From Ligilactobacillus faecis (GTDB taxonomy: Bacteria > Bacillota > Bacilli > Lactobacillales > Lactobacillaceae): a stretch of DNA of 64,000 nt. The stretch covers positions 1,779,501-1,843,500 of the forward strand of contig NZ_CP123639.1 of the NCBI RefSeq assembly GCF_029889745.1, in the 5' to 3' direction. Shown here piece by piece: positions 7,734 through 14,082 of the stretch (the first letter of the stretch is position 1; each line of letters begins with the position of its first letter). The notes beneath the pieces were generated by a model. The model was not told the DNA's origin. It saw nothing but the letters and a program-made list of their open reading frames with translations, and did not search any database. Made by a program: the position numbers and the translations under genes.

Positions 7734-8075
7734 CTACTTTTTTGTCGTAAAATACCCCTTTAATATCCCACGAACAACTTCTCTATCGTTATCACTCATA
7801 GGTTTACCATCAAATGATTTGGCGTTGTCTAAGGCTTTTTCCAAAGCTGTATAATCAATATCATCACCGTCATTGCTTTTTTCTTTTCTGCCTAATAGGT
7901 AGTCGGTAGATACATTGAAATAATCGGCTACTTCTATTAATTTAGTTGAATTAGGAGCAGATTTTTTCCATTTATACAGATAATTTTTACTGAGTCCAAG
8001 ATCTGCTTCAACGTCTACAATGCTCTTACCTCTAGAGTCTGCAAGATTTTTAATTCTATCAAAAACTGTTTCCAT
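7734..8075 (-). CDS. CI-like phage repressor, XRE family
   Basis: The N-terminal ~65 residues form a helix-turn-helix of the XRE/Cro-CI type (KSIVDVEADLGLSKNYLYKW, then VADYFNVSTDYLLGR). The C-terminal ~45 residues are acidic and then helical, too short for a LexA-like self-cleaving domain, which fits control by the neighbouring ImmA-type peptidase. It probably binds the TTGCC-N6-GGCAA sites in the divergent promoter region to shut off the early rightward operon. The gene starts at ATG 8075 after a GAGAGG site. Confidence 0.92.
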   Translation of the reverse strand: METVFDRIKNLADSRGKSIVDVEADLGLSKNYLYKWKKSAPNSTKLIEVADYFNVSTDYLLGRKEKSNDGDDIDYTALEKALDNAKSFDGKPMSDNDREVVRGILKGYFTTKK

Positions 8076-8091
8076 AATAGCCTCTCATTTT

Positions 8092-8107
8092 TTGCCAAAA
8101 AAGGCAA
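8092..8107. promoter_or_regulatory. Repressor operator 1
   Basis: TTGCCAAAAAAGGCAA is a perfect inverted repeat (TTGCC-N6-GGCAA) between the repressor gene and the rightward promoter. A related site lies inside the promoter spacer. Confidence 0.8.
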
Positions 8108-8115
8108 TTTTGTTG

Positions 8116-8144
8116 TTGACATCTACCAAAAAAGGCAATATACT
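8116..8144 (+). promoter_or_regulatory. Early rightward promoter with operator 2 in its spacer
   Basis: TTGACA (8116-8121), a 17-base spacer and TATACT (8139-8144) make a near-consensus promoter. The spacer contains CTACCAAAAAAGGCAA (8123-8138), matching operator 1 in its right half and A tract. A repressor bound here would occlude polymerase. Confidence 0.85.
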
Positions 8145-8184
8145 TATTCTTGTAAGTTGATGATGTAAGTAAGAACAGCAAAAA

Positions 8185-8269
8185 TTAATTGGTAGATGAC
8201 AAGCTGTTATTAGAATGAACAAGTTTACTTTGTAAGCTTATTTATTTATGCTCTTAGTCTACCAATTAA
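8185..8269 (+). other. Early leader with a 12-bp inverted repeat
   Basis: TTAATTGGTAGA (8185-8196) and its exact complement (8258-8269) enclose 61 bases in the untranslated leader of the early operon. The arms contain TTGGTAGA and its complement, which also occurs in operator 2 (TCTACCAA), so this may be either an RNA hairpin or two further repressor half-sites. A tiny frame coding MNKFTL lies in the loop. Confidence 0.55.
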
Positions 8270-8315
8270 GATAGAAAGTGTCAACTGAAATTAACCTAAA
8301 AGGTAGGTGGATATC

Positions 8316-8525
8316 TTGTCAGACTTAACTTATAAAGAGAAGATGACGATTCAACTAATGAGAAATAAGAAAGCTGGATTAAAACCGGCCAATCAAGCAG
8401 ATATAGCTCGGCGTTTTGGTTTGAGCAGAATGTACACATATTCTGTAATTGCAGAAAGTCAAAGAGGTCCTAAGTCAAATGAATGGCGTAAAAAATTCGC
8501 TGCATATGCAGGGATGGAGGTGTGA
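8316..8525 (+). CDS. Cro-like helix-turn-helix protein
   Basis: This is the first gene of the rightward early operon. The ~69-residue protein has one helix-turn-helix (NQADIARRFGLSRMYTYSVI) and a basic C-terminus. I prefer TTG 8316, placed 5 bases after AGGTGG; GTG 8307 is an alternative that adds three residues. Its position opposite the CI-like gene and its size suggest a Cro-type role, but the helix-turn-helix is not a close match to classical Cro. Confidence 0.7.
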   Translation: MSDLTYKEKMTIQLMRNKKAGLKPANQADIARRFGLSRMYTYSVIAESQRGPKSNEWRKKFAAYAGMEV

Positions 8526-8528
8526 TGA

Positions 8529-8849
8529 ATGATTATTACGATTGACGAAAAAGATTTGCAACGCATGATAGATGAACGTGTTGACGAACGACTTCAACGA
8601 GCCAATCAACCAGTTTATTGCAAAGGTTGGTTAGAGCTAAGAAAAGACATCACCGACTATTGTCACTTGACAAAGTACAAGCAAGCCAACAGAAGTTTTG
8701 CAACGCTCCAGAGTTTTATTTACTCAGCGATCAAGTTCTCGTTGGGTATCAGCCGTTTGTCTGAGATGTCAGATGCACAAGCTGTGATTGCGAGAGAAGT
8801 ATTTGAATTTTTAAAAGAAAAGCGAGGTCAAGCAGAATGGATGAGTTAG
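8529..8849 (+). CDS. Small early protein with ORF6C-like C-terminus
   Basis: The 106-residue product has an N-terminal amphipathic helix rich in charged residues (DLQRMIDERVDERLQ). Its C-terminal half (SFIYSAIKFSLGISRLSEMS) has the spacing of the ORF6C domain often found at the end of phage antirepressors. The start lies just after the stop of the Cro-like gene and its end overlaps the antirepressor start. It may cooperate with that protein; function is unproven. Confidence 0.65.
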   Translation: MIITIDEKDLQRMIDERVDERLQRANQPVYCKGWLELRKDITDYCHLTKYKQANRSFATLQSFIYSAIKFSLGISRLSEMSDAQAVIAREVFEFLKEKRGQAEWMS

Positions 8850-9568
8850 TACCAGTACAAAAACAAAAAGATGGGTCAGTTGTTGTTAGCGGTCGTGATT
8901 TACATGACTTCTTAGATGTAAAAACAAAATACGCTGATTGGTTTAAGCGAATGAGTGAATACGGATTTGATGAAAATGTTGATTTTGCCGTGTTTCTCAA
9001 AAATGAGAAGGACGATACAGCGTTCGGAGGATCTAGAAAAATTACAGACCACGTCATGACCCTAGACATGGCAAAAGAAATTTCAATGATCCAACGCACA
9101 GAGAGAGGTAAGAAAGCCCGGCAATACTTCATTGAGATCGAGAAACGCTATAAAAATCAGCAACCACAATTGCCGACATCCCCAACCGAGATGCTGAAAC
9201 TAGCAATTGATTCAACGCTGGAAACGGCTGGCAAAGTTGAGGCGCTAAACACTCGAATGGACGAATTTGAACAAAACGCTCCGATCGATCCGGGAGAATA
9301 TAACTATTTGAGCAAGCGGATCAGCTCAGAAGTTCAAAATTACGTTGTGTCACATCACATGATTTTGAACCAAAAGCAACGATCACAGCTTTATAAAGAT
9401 GTGAATCGGGGTGTTAAAGAAGTGACTGGGGTCAAAACAAGATCACAATTGCGAAAGAAAGATTTTGATGTTGTTGATCGGTATTTGATGAACTGGACGC
9501 CTAGCCCAGCAACATTGATGATCATTGAACAACTTGCAGTTGAGAATGAACAGACGAAATTGATGTAA
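8837..9568 (+). CDS. AntA/AntB-family antirepressor with ORF6C domain
   Basis: Residues 1-110 match the AntA/AntB antirepressor domain: VVSGRDLHDFLDVKTKYADW, then MTLDMAKEISMIQRTERGKK and ARQYFIEIEKRY. Residues 150-235 form an ORF6C-type domain (LSKRISSEVQNYV, RSQLRKKDFDVVDRYL). Such proteins are expressed early and interfere with the CI repressor to favour lysis. The 243-residue length is normal. It overlaps the previous gene by 13 bases, indicating translational coupling. Confidence 0.92.
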   Translation: MDELVPVQKQKDGSVVVSGRDLHDFLDVKTKYADWFKRMSEYGFDENVDFAVFLKNEKDDTAFGGSRKITDHVMTLDMAKEISMIQRTERGKKARQYFIEIEKRYKNQQPQLPTSPTEMLKLAIDSTLETAGKVEALNTRMDEFEQNAPIDPGEYNYLSKRISSEVQNYVVSHHMILNQKQRSQLYKDVNRGVKEVTGVKTRSQLRKKDFDVVDRYLMNWTPSPATLMIIEQLAVENEQTKLM

Positions 9569-9582
9569 AGGAGTGATGAAAA

Positions 9583-9918
9583 ATGCAATTACCTTTGGAG
9601 CAACTTGAAGAGTACTTCAGAGAAGTAGCTCGTGAGGCTGTTAAAGAAGCAATCGAGAAAAAAGAACAGCAGGAAGAGATTGCGTGGAATATGGAAAAAT
9701 TCAGAAAAGAGTGTTGCTTTAACCATTCGGCAGCTTGGGTAAAACTTTTTATCTTTGACCAATTTCGCGATGAAATCGTTATTAATGGTAAAAAAGGGTG
9801 GCTGATACCAGCGCGAGGGCGTGGATCTTCATATAAGATCTTTGCAAAAGAGGCTCGTCAATGGATAGATGCTAACAAGTATCGCATTGATTGGGATGCA
9901 AAATTGCCAAGGGGGTGA
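9583..9918 (+). CDS. DUF771-family phage protein
   Basis: The 111-residue product starts with a long charged helix (EYFREVAREAVKEAIEKKEQ). A conserved C-terminal part follows (FDQFRDEIVINGKKGWLIPA, RGSSYKIFAKEARQWIDAN) that fits the DUF771 family, proteins usually encoded near phage excisionase or antirepressor genes. It may bind DNA through a winged-helix-like fold; the role is unknown. A GGAG site precedes ATG 9583. Confidence 0.8.
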   Translation: MQLPLEQLEEYFREVAREAVKEAIEKKEQQEEIAWNMEKFRKECCFNHSAAWVKLFIFDQFRDEIVINGKKGWLIPARGRGSSYKIFAKEARQWIDANKYRIDWDAKLPRG

Positions 9919-9944
9919 TCACGAAGAGAAATGGAGGTAAACAG

Positions 9945-10079
9945 ATGGAAAAAGACGACAAAAAATACAGAGATCCCTTTGAAGGGATGAGCTTCAAAGG
10001 AGTCCCTGTATCAAAAAAAGAATACCTGAAGGCCTATGAAAGCTATGTTAATCGCTGTTCTGGGAAAGCCAATCAGTAG
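9945..10079 (+). CDS. Small phage protein, unknown
   Basis: The ATG at 9945 follows ATGGAGGTAA, a good ribosome-binding site, giving a 44-residue protein (starts MEKDDKKYRDPFEGM). An upstream in-frame start would add 18 residues but overlaps the preceding gene without a good site. I recognise no domain. Confidence 0.6.
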   Translation: MEKDDKKYRDPFEGMSFKGVPVSKKEYLKAYESYVNRCSGKANQ

Positions 10080-10125
10080 TTCTATGGGAGTTAGCTAAGA
10101 AGAAACGGAGGTAAGTTAAGCAATG

Positions 10126-10155
10126 GATATGGTAATTCTAAGCCAGGTTTGAACT
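10126..10155 (+). pseudogene. Fragment resembling the P5-P6 core of a group I intron, plus strand
   Basis: These 30 bases match the minus-strand intron core at 10503-10532 at 25 positions, and all five differences are transitions. The match includes the diagnostic AGCCA of the intron Q element. It lies just left of the leftward cassette, in the opposite orientation to the intact intron, and appears to be a decayed second copy. In the plus direction a 9-codon frame (MDMVILSQV) with a GGAGG site also starts here. Confidence 0.45.
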
Positions 10156-10178
10156 AAAAAAGAGCCTATGCAGGCTCT
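10156..10178 (-). terminator. Leftward terminator of the intron cassette
   Basis: On the minus strand AGAGCCT-GCAT-AGGCTCT forms a 7-bp hairpin followed by six T residues. It overlaps the stop codon of the small leftward gene. Confidence 0.85.
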
Positions 10179-10369
10179 AAGCGGATATATTCATTACCGA
10201 CTGCTGTGAGATCAGATAATGTATCTGTAAGTTTAGAGATTGCTGAAGTAGTTGATGTTGCATTACTTAATGATTCAGCATATTTCATTGCACCACCAAC
10301 TCCTTCTAATTTACTTAATTCTCTACCAGTAAATGTGCCACTTACGACAGCTTTTGGTTTAGCAGTTTT
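10166..10369 (-). CDS. Small leftward protein downstream of a group I intron
   Basis: The frame encodes about 67 residues after the proposed 3' splice site (starting KTAKPKAVVSGTF and ending NEYIRLEPA). No normal start with a ribosome-binding site precedes the full frame. After splicing, a TTG in the short 5' exon would sit in frame and give about 71 residues (MPHIKTAKPK). A second possibility is an internal ATG at 10288 with AAGGAG 11 bases before it, giving a 40-residue protein. No domain is recognisable; the middle is rich in Ser/Thr. It is the only protein candidate of the leftward cassette. Confidence 0.5.
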   Translation of the reverse strand, partial: KTAKPKAVVSGTFTGRELSKLEGVGGAMKYAESLSNATSTTSAISKLTDTLSDLTAVGNEYIRLEPA

Positions 10370-10583
10370 CAATTGTGTTATCGTTAGGCTTTTTATCCTA
10401 ACCTCTAACGGTTTCCTGTTAGTTCAGCATATCTGTTCAACTCAAAGAGTTGTCGGGCGCTCGTGGAGTAATAACTCTATGCGTTGCACCTTCAAGAACA
10501 AAGTTCAAGCTTGGCTCAGGGTTACCATATCTAATGACTTAGGTTTTCCTTGAATTCACCCGATACGCGCACTACATCGCTGT
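10370..10583 (-). ncRNA. Group I intron (minimal, 214 nt), minus strand
   Basis: Read on the minus strand, all core elements are present. P1: exon ACATT pairs with the internal guide GATGT, with the conserved U-G at the splice site. P3: TCGGGT with GCCCGA. The P region leads to the Q element (CCCTGAGCCAAGC). P7: GCATA in the R element pairs with TATGC in the S element. P8 is a perfect CAACTC-TTT-GAGTTG hairpin, and GAGT-TATT-ACTC fits P7.1. P9 stems are CTAAC/GTTAG and GTTAGG/CCTAAC. The last base is G, placed before AAAACTGC, although that 3' boundary is less certain than the 5' one. No endonuclease gene is inside. Confidence 0.85.
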
Positions 10584-10610
10584 AATGTGGGGCAATCAAT
10601 ATCCAGAGTG

Positions 10611-10639
10611 ATTATATCGCAACATTTTGCGATAGGCAA
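10611..10639 (-). promoter_or_regulatory. Leftward promoter of the intron cassette
   Basis: On the minus strand TTGCCT (10639-10634), a 17-base spacer and TATAAT (10616-10611) form a strong sigma-A promoter. Transcription would start near 10604, only about 20 bases before the intron. Confidence 0.85.
10615..10634. promoter_or_regulatory. 20-bp operator between intron cassette and XRE gene
   Basis: TATCGCAA-CATT-TTGCGATA is a perfect 8-bp inverted repeat with a 4-base spacer. It fills the spacer of the leftward promoter and ends 22 bases before the XRE start codon. The XRE protein encoded next door is the obvious candidate ligand. Confidence 0.8.
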
Positions 10640-10656
10640 TAAAAAGGAGGTAGCAA

Positions 10657-10863
10657 ATGTGGGAAAAAGTATTAGCAAGGCGTGAAGAATTAGGTTACAC
10701 GAATTACAAAATCAGTAATCTTACAGGTATTCCTGAGAGTACGCTACGAAGCTATGAAAAGCGAGGTGTGAAGCCGTCGTTTGAGAACGTATGCAAGATT
10801 GCTGACGTGTTAGGACTGGATCTAGATGTTTTGAAAGAGGAGGTATTGAAAAATGAGACGTAG
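10657..10863 (+). CDS. Small XRE-family regulator A
   Basis: The 68-residue protein is almost entirely one helix-turn-helix domain (NYKISNLTGIPESTLRSYEK, then ENVCKIADVLGLDLDVLKEE). It is clearly related to the regulator at 15825-16019. It follows AAAAAGGAGG and starts 22 bases after the palindromic operator. Most likely it represses the opposing leftward promoter and perhaps its own synthesis. Confidence 0.88.
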   Translation: MWEKVLARREELGYTNYKISNLTGIPESTLRSYEKRGVKPSFENVCKIADVLGLDLDVLKEEVLKNET

Positions 10864-11044
10864 CACTTGCGTGGTGGCGTTACTGATCGGTTTTGGGATC
10901 GGTAGCTTCCAGACGGATTGGGTCATGAATTGGGCTTTTATCTTAGCGTGGGTGGTGGGTGTTGTATCAGACATTATCCGCCCAAACGAAGAGCTACAAA
11001 GACGAGTCGAGAAGTTCTTTTTCGGCGATCTAGGCGACCTATAA
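10853..11044 (+). CDS. Small membrane protein
   Basis: The 63-residue product has two hydrophobic stretches, about residues 6-20 and 24-42 (WAFILAWVVGVVSDII), and a charged C-terminal tail. Its start overlaps the end of the XRE gene by 11 bases and has a GAGGAGG site. This is a typical translationally coupled small phage membrane protein; function is unknown. Confidence 0.7.
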   Translation: MRRSTCVVALLIGFGIGSFQTDWVMNWAFILAWVVGVVSDIIRPNEELQRRVEKFFFGDLGDL

Positions 11045-11070
11045 AAAAGGGTCGCATGGCAGTGCGACCC
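11043..11070 (-). terminator. Hairpin with T tract on the minus strand
   Basis: GGGTCGCA-TGGCAG-TGCGACCC is an 8-bp stem at 11049-11070. The T tract lies on the minus-strand side (plus-strand A6 at 11043-11048), so it would stop leftward transcripts. No leftward gene is seen to its right until 15492, so it may instead block antisense transcription into the XRE cassette. Confidence 0.5.
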
Positions 11071-11116
11071 AAAACAAAAATAAATTCAGTTAAAGTATAA
11101 CACAAAAAGGAGCGGA

Positions 11117-11368
11117 ATGATGAACATACAACAGGCAACGAGGAGTGCCACTTTAAATCATTATCTTGGAATGAGACGACAGCTTTGGTGCAAGGATAAA
11201 TTGGTGTTAAAGCCTACTGATACGCAAAATTGTACAGAAATGTACAGAGAAGGGAAGATTTTATCAAGTCGTTGGAATCCTAATGCCGAGGACTTAATAG
11301 CGAATGATTGGGAAGTTTGTGCAATTAATTCTGAAGAATTGGATTACTTCAGAAAGGATAAATATTGA
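11117..11368 (+). CDS. Tad2-like (DUF2829) protein, candidate anti-Thoeris
   Basis: The 83-residue protein begins NIQQATRSAT and has the family-type C-terminal block RWNPNAEDLIANDWEV, which resembles the conserved ending of DUF2829 proteins. DUF2829 includes Tad2, which sequesters the cyclic signal made by Thoeris ThsB and so disables that defence. The middle (LKPTDTQNC) also fits short lactobacillus relatives. Being an early-operon accessory gene suits an anti-defence role. Activity is inferred from resemblance only. Confidence 0.65.
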   Translation: MMNIQQATRSATLNHYLGMRRQLWCKDKLVLKPTDTQNCTEMYREGKILSSRWNPNAEDLIANDWEVCAINSEELDYFRKDKY

Positions 11369-11553
11369 TGGAGTCATGGAAGAAGGATGTGTTGCTTGTT
11401 TTAGGCAATTATTGCAAGTGTCGAAGCGACAGGATCCACTACCTTGAATTTTTATTAAGTCGAGTGGATGAGTTAGATAAGCGCAACTTTTTGAAGAATT
11501 ATCTTCAGTTGGAGTTGAAGGCAGATGAAGAACAACAAAATCGAGTTCGTTAA
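11368..11553 (+). CDS. Small phage protein, unknown
   Basis: ATG 11368 overlaps the previous stop (TGATG), so translation is probably coupled. The 61-residue product is mostly helical and charged at the C-terminus (LQLELKADEEQQNRVR). No domain is recognised. Confidence 0.6.
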   Translation: MESWKKDVLLVLGNYCKCRSDRIHYLEFLLSRVDELDKRNFLKNYLQLELKADEEQQNRVR

Positions 11554-12250
11554 GCTTGCTGGTGATCTAGCAACGTTCAAGGTTAGTGATGTAGCAGCTC
11601 TTTCAAAAGAATTAAGAAGAGGGATACGTCTGTTTGAGTTAGAGCCAAGCATTAGCAAGCGACAACGTAAATACATCTATGCATTGATCGGAGATCTAGG
11701 CGATGTCATAGGCTATGAGACGAGCTATGAGAAAGCGATCTTGAAAAAAGATCTGAAGCAAAGTTTTTGCGATGACACTGAGACACCCTTATTTTCGCTC
11801 TCAGACGTTTCAAAAGATGTAGCTGGACAATTTATCGAGTATCTCATTGAAACGTGTCTAAGAGAAGGAATAGCGCCCACAGACAAACTTGTGTGGCAAA
11901 CAGTTGATGTAGATCGTCAAGTTTGGTGGTGTTTGAAGTATAGATATTGTACAGTCTGCCACAGCAAGCAAAACTTACAGATCAATCATGAAGATACAGT
12001 TGGAGTCGGTAATGATCGACGACATATTGATCACAGAGGGCATAGATTAGAGTGCTTATGTGCGAGACATCACACCGAGTTTCATAGTATTGGCGCAGTT
12101 CAGTTTTACAACAAGTATCACTTTCACGGGATCTTGCTAGACACTGAACAAGTTGTTGAAATCGGTTTGATGAGCCAAAAACAGTGTGATCGATTTGACG
12201 AAATCTACAAACAGGAGGCGTTAAAGAATGGAGAACCAAGCAATCAATGA
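11525..12250 (+). CDS. Putative HNHc nuclease of phage recombination type
   Basis: The 241-residue protein has a helical N-terminal half and a C-terminal zinc-ribbon/HNH core. The core shows CTVCHSKQNLQINHED, the second motif RHIDHRGHRLECLCARHHTE and final FHSIG. This fits the putative HNHc nuclease family (HNHc_6) encoded just upstream of replication initiators in Siphoviruses of lactobacilli and lactococci, where it is thought to act in recombination or Holliday-junction processing. It overlaps the genes on both sides. Confidence 0.85.
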   Translation: MKNNKIEFVKLAGDLATFKVSDVAALSKELRRGIRLFELEPSISKRQRKYIYALIGDLGDVIGYETSYEKAILKKDLKQSFCDDTETPLFSLSDVSKDVAGQFIEYLIETCLREGIAPTDKLVWQTVDVDRQVWWCLKYRYCTVCHSKQNLQINHEDTVGVGNDRRHIDHRGHRLECLCARHHTEFHSIGAVQFYNKYHFHGILLDTEQVVEIGLMSQKQCDRFDEIYKQEALKNGEPSNQ

Positions 12251-12422
12251 ACTTAGAAAGAAGCGGTGGTATGAGAAGGATGGAGAGTATCGGTTATTTT
12301 TGTTTCGTGACGTCAATGGTGTGTTTTACTACCAAACAGAAAATGATGTCAAAAATAAGAAGATCACTGGAACGCCTGACCCAACATGGTGGATCAATTC
12401 ACGCAGAGTCTATAAAAATTAG
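12228..12422 (+). CDS. Small phage protein, unknown
   Basis: The 64-residue product starts at an ATG 11 bases after CAGGAGG and overlaps the HNHc gene by 23 bases. It contains a beta-rich central part (YRLFLFRDVNGVFYYQTEND) and ends SRRVYKN. I recognise no family. Confidence 0.6.
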   Translation: MENQAINELRKKRWYEKDGEYRLFLFRDVNGVFYYQTENDVKNKKITGTPDPTWWINSRRVYKN

Positions 12423-12439
12423 AAAAGGAAGTAGTCGAG

Positions 12440-13411
12440 ATGAAGCAAGCATTGCACAAATTAAACCAACTAGGGTTCACGCAAGTCCCCAACGAGGTCC
12501 TTGATGATGAACGCTTGAAATGGGCAGACAAAGGGCTGTTTGCTTATCTCTGGCGTCAATCTGATGAGTGGCAGTTCTATGAAAATGAGATCATTAAACA
12601 TGCTGCAGATGGGCGTGATGCATTTAGAACAGCTAAGAACCACTTGATCGAATTTGGTTATCTGGTGATCGAACAGACCAGAGACAAAAATGGACGGATG
12701 TCATTAGGAAAGTGGTACTTGAATCCTTATCCAGGGCGAAAAATCGTTAAAAGTTTAGAAAAAGACCGAGATAAAGGCATTTCTACCGTGGACGGGTTTT
12801 CCGTCGACGGGAAAACCGCCGACGGTCTATCCGCCGACGGAAAACCCACTACTAATAATACTAATAGTAATAATACTAATAACAATAATACTAACAGTAA
12901 GAAAAGATTATCGTCCGAACTGGCAAGCAGTTCAGACACTCCCCCTAAAAAAACGAAAAAGAAGCGTCAGTATGATCTTGATTCTAAGCCATATCGTTGC
13001 GCAGTAAAGCTACAAGATGAGATCTTAAAAAATAAACCTGATTTCAAGAGACCTGATCTACAGAAGTGGGCTGATACGTTTCGTTTGATGAATGAGCGTG
13101 ATGGACGTGTATGGAAGACGATCGGAGAGGTGATCATCTACGCGACACAAGACGATTTTTGGCGAAGTAACATTTTGTCTGCTGACAAGTTGAGAAAGCA
13201 ATTTGATCGGTTAGAAATGCAGATGAGCGAAGGTAAAAAGGGTAAGCGGGTCGTTGCTAAAGAATCTTTACCGGATTGGGCAAAGGGTAAAGGACAAGAA
13301 GAGCCTAAGAATTTAGATCCTGAAGAGCGTGCAAAGTTAGATGACGATATTGACCGATTGCTTGCAGGACTTAAAGAAACTGACCCAGATAGAGGAGTTG
13401 AAAGTACATGA
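12440..13411 (+). CDS. Phage replication initiator (replisome organizer)
   Basis: The 323-residue protein starts with a winged-helix domain of phage initiators (FTQVPNEVLDDERLKWADKG, then FAYLWRQSDEWQFYENEI and DAFRTAKNHLIEFGYLVI). A low-complexity linker at residues 114-155, rich in Asp-Gly and Asn, is the protein shadow of the replication origin. Residues 175-260 form a DnaB-loader-like helical domain (LQKWADTFRLMNERDG, IIYATQDDFWRSNILSADKL). It should bind repeats inside its own gene and recruit host helicase. The tail is lysine- and acid-rich. Confidence 0.85.
   Translation: MKQALHKLNQLGFTQVPNEVLDDERLKWADKGLFAYLWRQSDEWQFYENEIIKHAADGRDAFRTAKNHLIEFGYLVIEQTRDKNGRMSLGKWYLNPYPGRKIVKSLEKDRDKGISTVDGFSVDGKTADGLSADGKPTTNNTNSNNTNNNNTNSKKRLSSELASSSDTPPKKTKKKRQYDLDSKPYRCAVKLQDEILKNKPDFKRPDLQKWADTFRLMNERDGRVWKTIGEVIIYATQDDFWRSNILSADKLRKQFDRLEMQMSEGKKGKRVVAKESLPDWAKGKGQEEPKNLDPEERAKLDDDIDRLLAGLKETDPDRGVEST
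12781..12905. other. Probable phage replication origin inside the initiator gene
   Basis: Four GACGG words with 12- to 18-bp spacing (12790-12840), including an imperfect palindrome GGTTTTCCGTCGACGGGAAA, are followed by about 55 bp of almost pure AT built on TAATA (ACTAATAATACTAATAGTAA). Iterons next to an AT-rich unwinding region within the initiator gene are the usual origin layout of temperate phages of Gram-positives. Confidence 0.7.
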
Positions 13412-13650
13412 GAAGTAAGCTGGAAGAAAAAGATATTCTTCGTGATAAATATGGACACCCCTTGCGTGAATGTGACGAGTTACGACAAGGAAATACAAAA
13501 TACGAGGTAGAGATCATCAGACCTGGATTTGCTGTGCTATTGAATAAAGATAATCAAAGTGAAATGATGGTGACGCCGAAAGAAGCTGAAAATTTTGAAC
13601 TTGTCCGAAAGTTTAAAATTCGACAAAAGAAAGGTTGGAGACGCAAATGA
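13408..13650 (+). CDS. Small phage protein, unknown
   Basis: The 80-residue product overlaps the initiator stop codon (ATGA). It has a central beta-rich segment (YEVEIIRPGFAVLLN) and a basic tail (RQKKGWRRK). Similar short proteins follow replication genes in many lactobacillus phages. Function unknown. Confidence 0.65.
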   Translation: MRSKLEEKDILRDKYGHPLRECDELRQGNTKYEVEIIRPGFAVLLNKDNQSEMMVTPKEAENFELVRKFKIRQKKGWRRK

Positions 13651-14078
13651 TGAAGAAAAAACAAACGATCAATCTTGATCTGCAAAATTTAGCTGAAGGT
13701 GGGGTTTATGAGAAGATGAATCGAGCTTTTGAAGAAGCGATCGAAAACATCTTAAATCCTAATACTGATCAAACGAAAAAACGAGAGATCGACATCAAGA
13801 TTACGTTGCAACCGTCAAAAGATCTTCGACAAATGGAAACTAACGTACAAGTGAAAACAAAACTGCAACCAGAAATGGCTGTGCCAACGACAGTTTTGAT
13901 CGGAAAAGATGCTGACGGGCGGGTACATGCAAATGAATTGAGATCTGGTGCTGAAGGGCAAACGTACTTTGATCCACAGGACAGTACGCTCAAAACTGAT
14001 ACAGGCGAGCCAGTAGATGAAGTTGAAGCAGAGTCACAAGGTAAAGTGATTGATCTACAAAAACGGAAGCGAGGATAA
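13650..14078 (+). CDS. Phage protein of the so-called replication terminator family
   Basis: I take the second of two adjacent ATGs (13647 or 13650), following GGTTGGAG. The ~142-residue product has a conserved N-terminal block (INLDLQNLAEGGVYEKMNRA, EIDIKITLQPSKDLRQ) and an acidic C-terminus. Phage genomes often label this family replication terminator protein, but it is unrelated to Bacillus Rtp and I know of no assay. It lies between replication genes and the DUF2303 gene, the usual order. Confidence 0.65.
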   Translation: MKKKQTINLDLQNLAEGGVYEKMNRAFEEAIENILNPNTDQTKKREIDIKITLQPSKDLRQMETNVQVKTKLQPEMAVPTTVLIGKDADGRVHANELRSGAEGQTYFDPQDSTLKTDTGEPVDEVEAESQGKVIDLQKRKRG

Positions 14079-14082
14079 AAAA

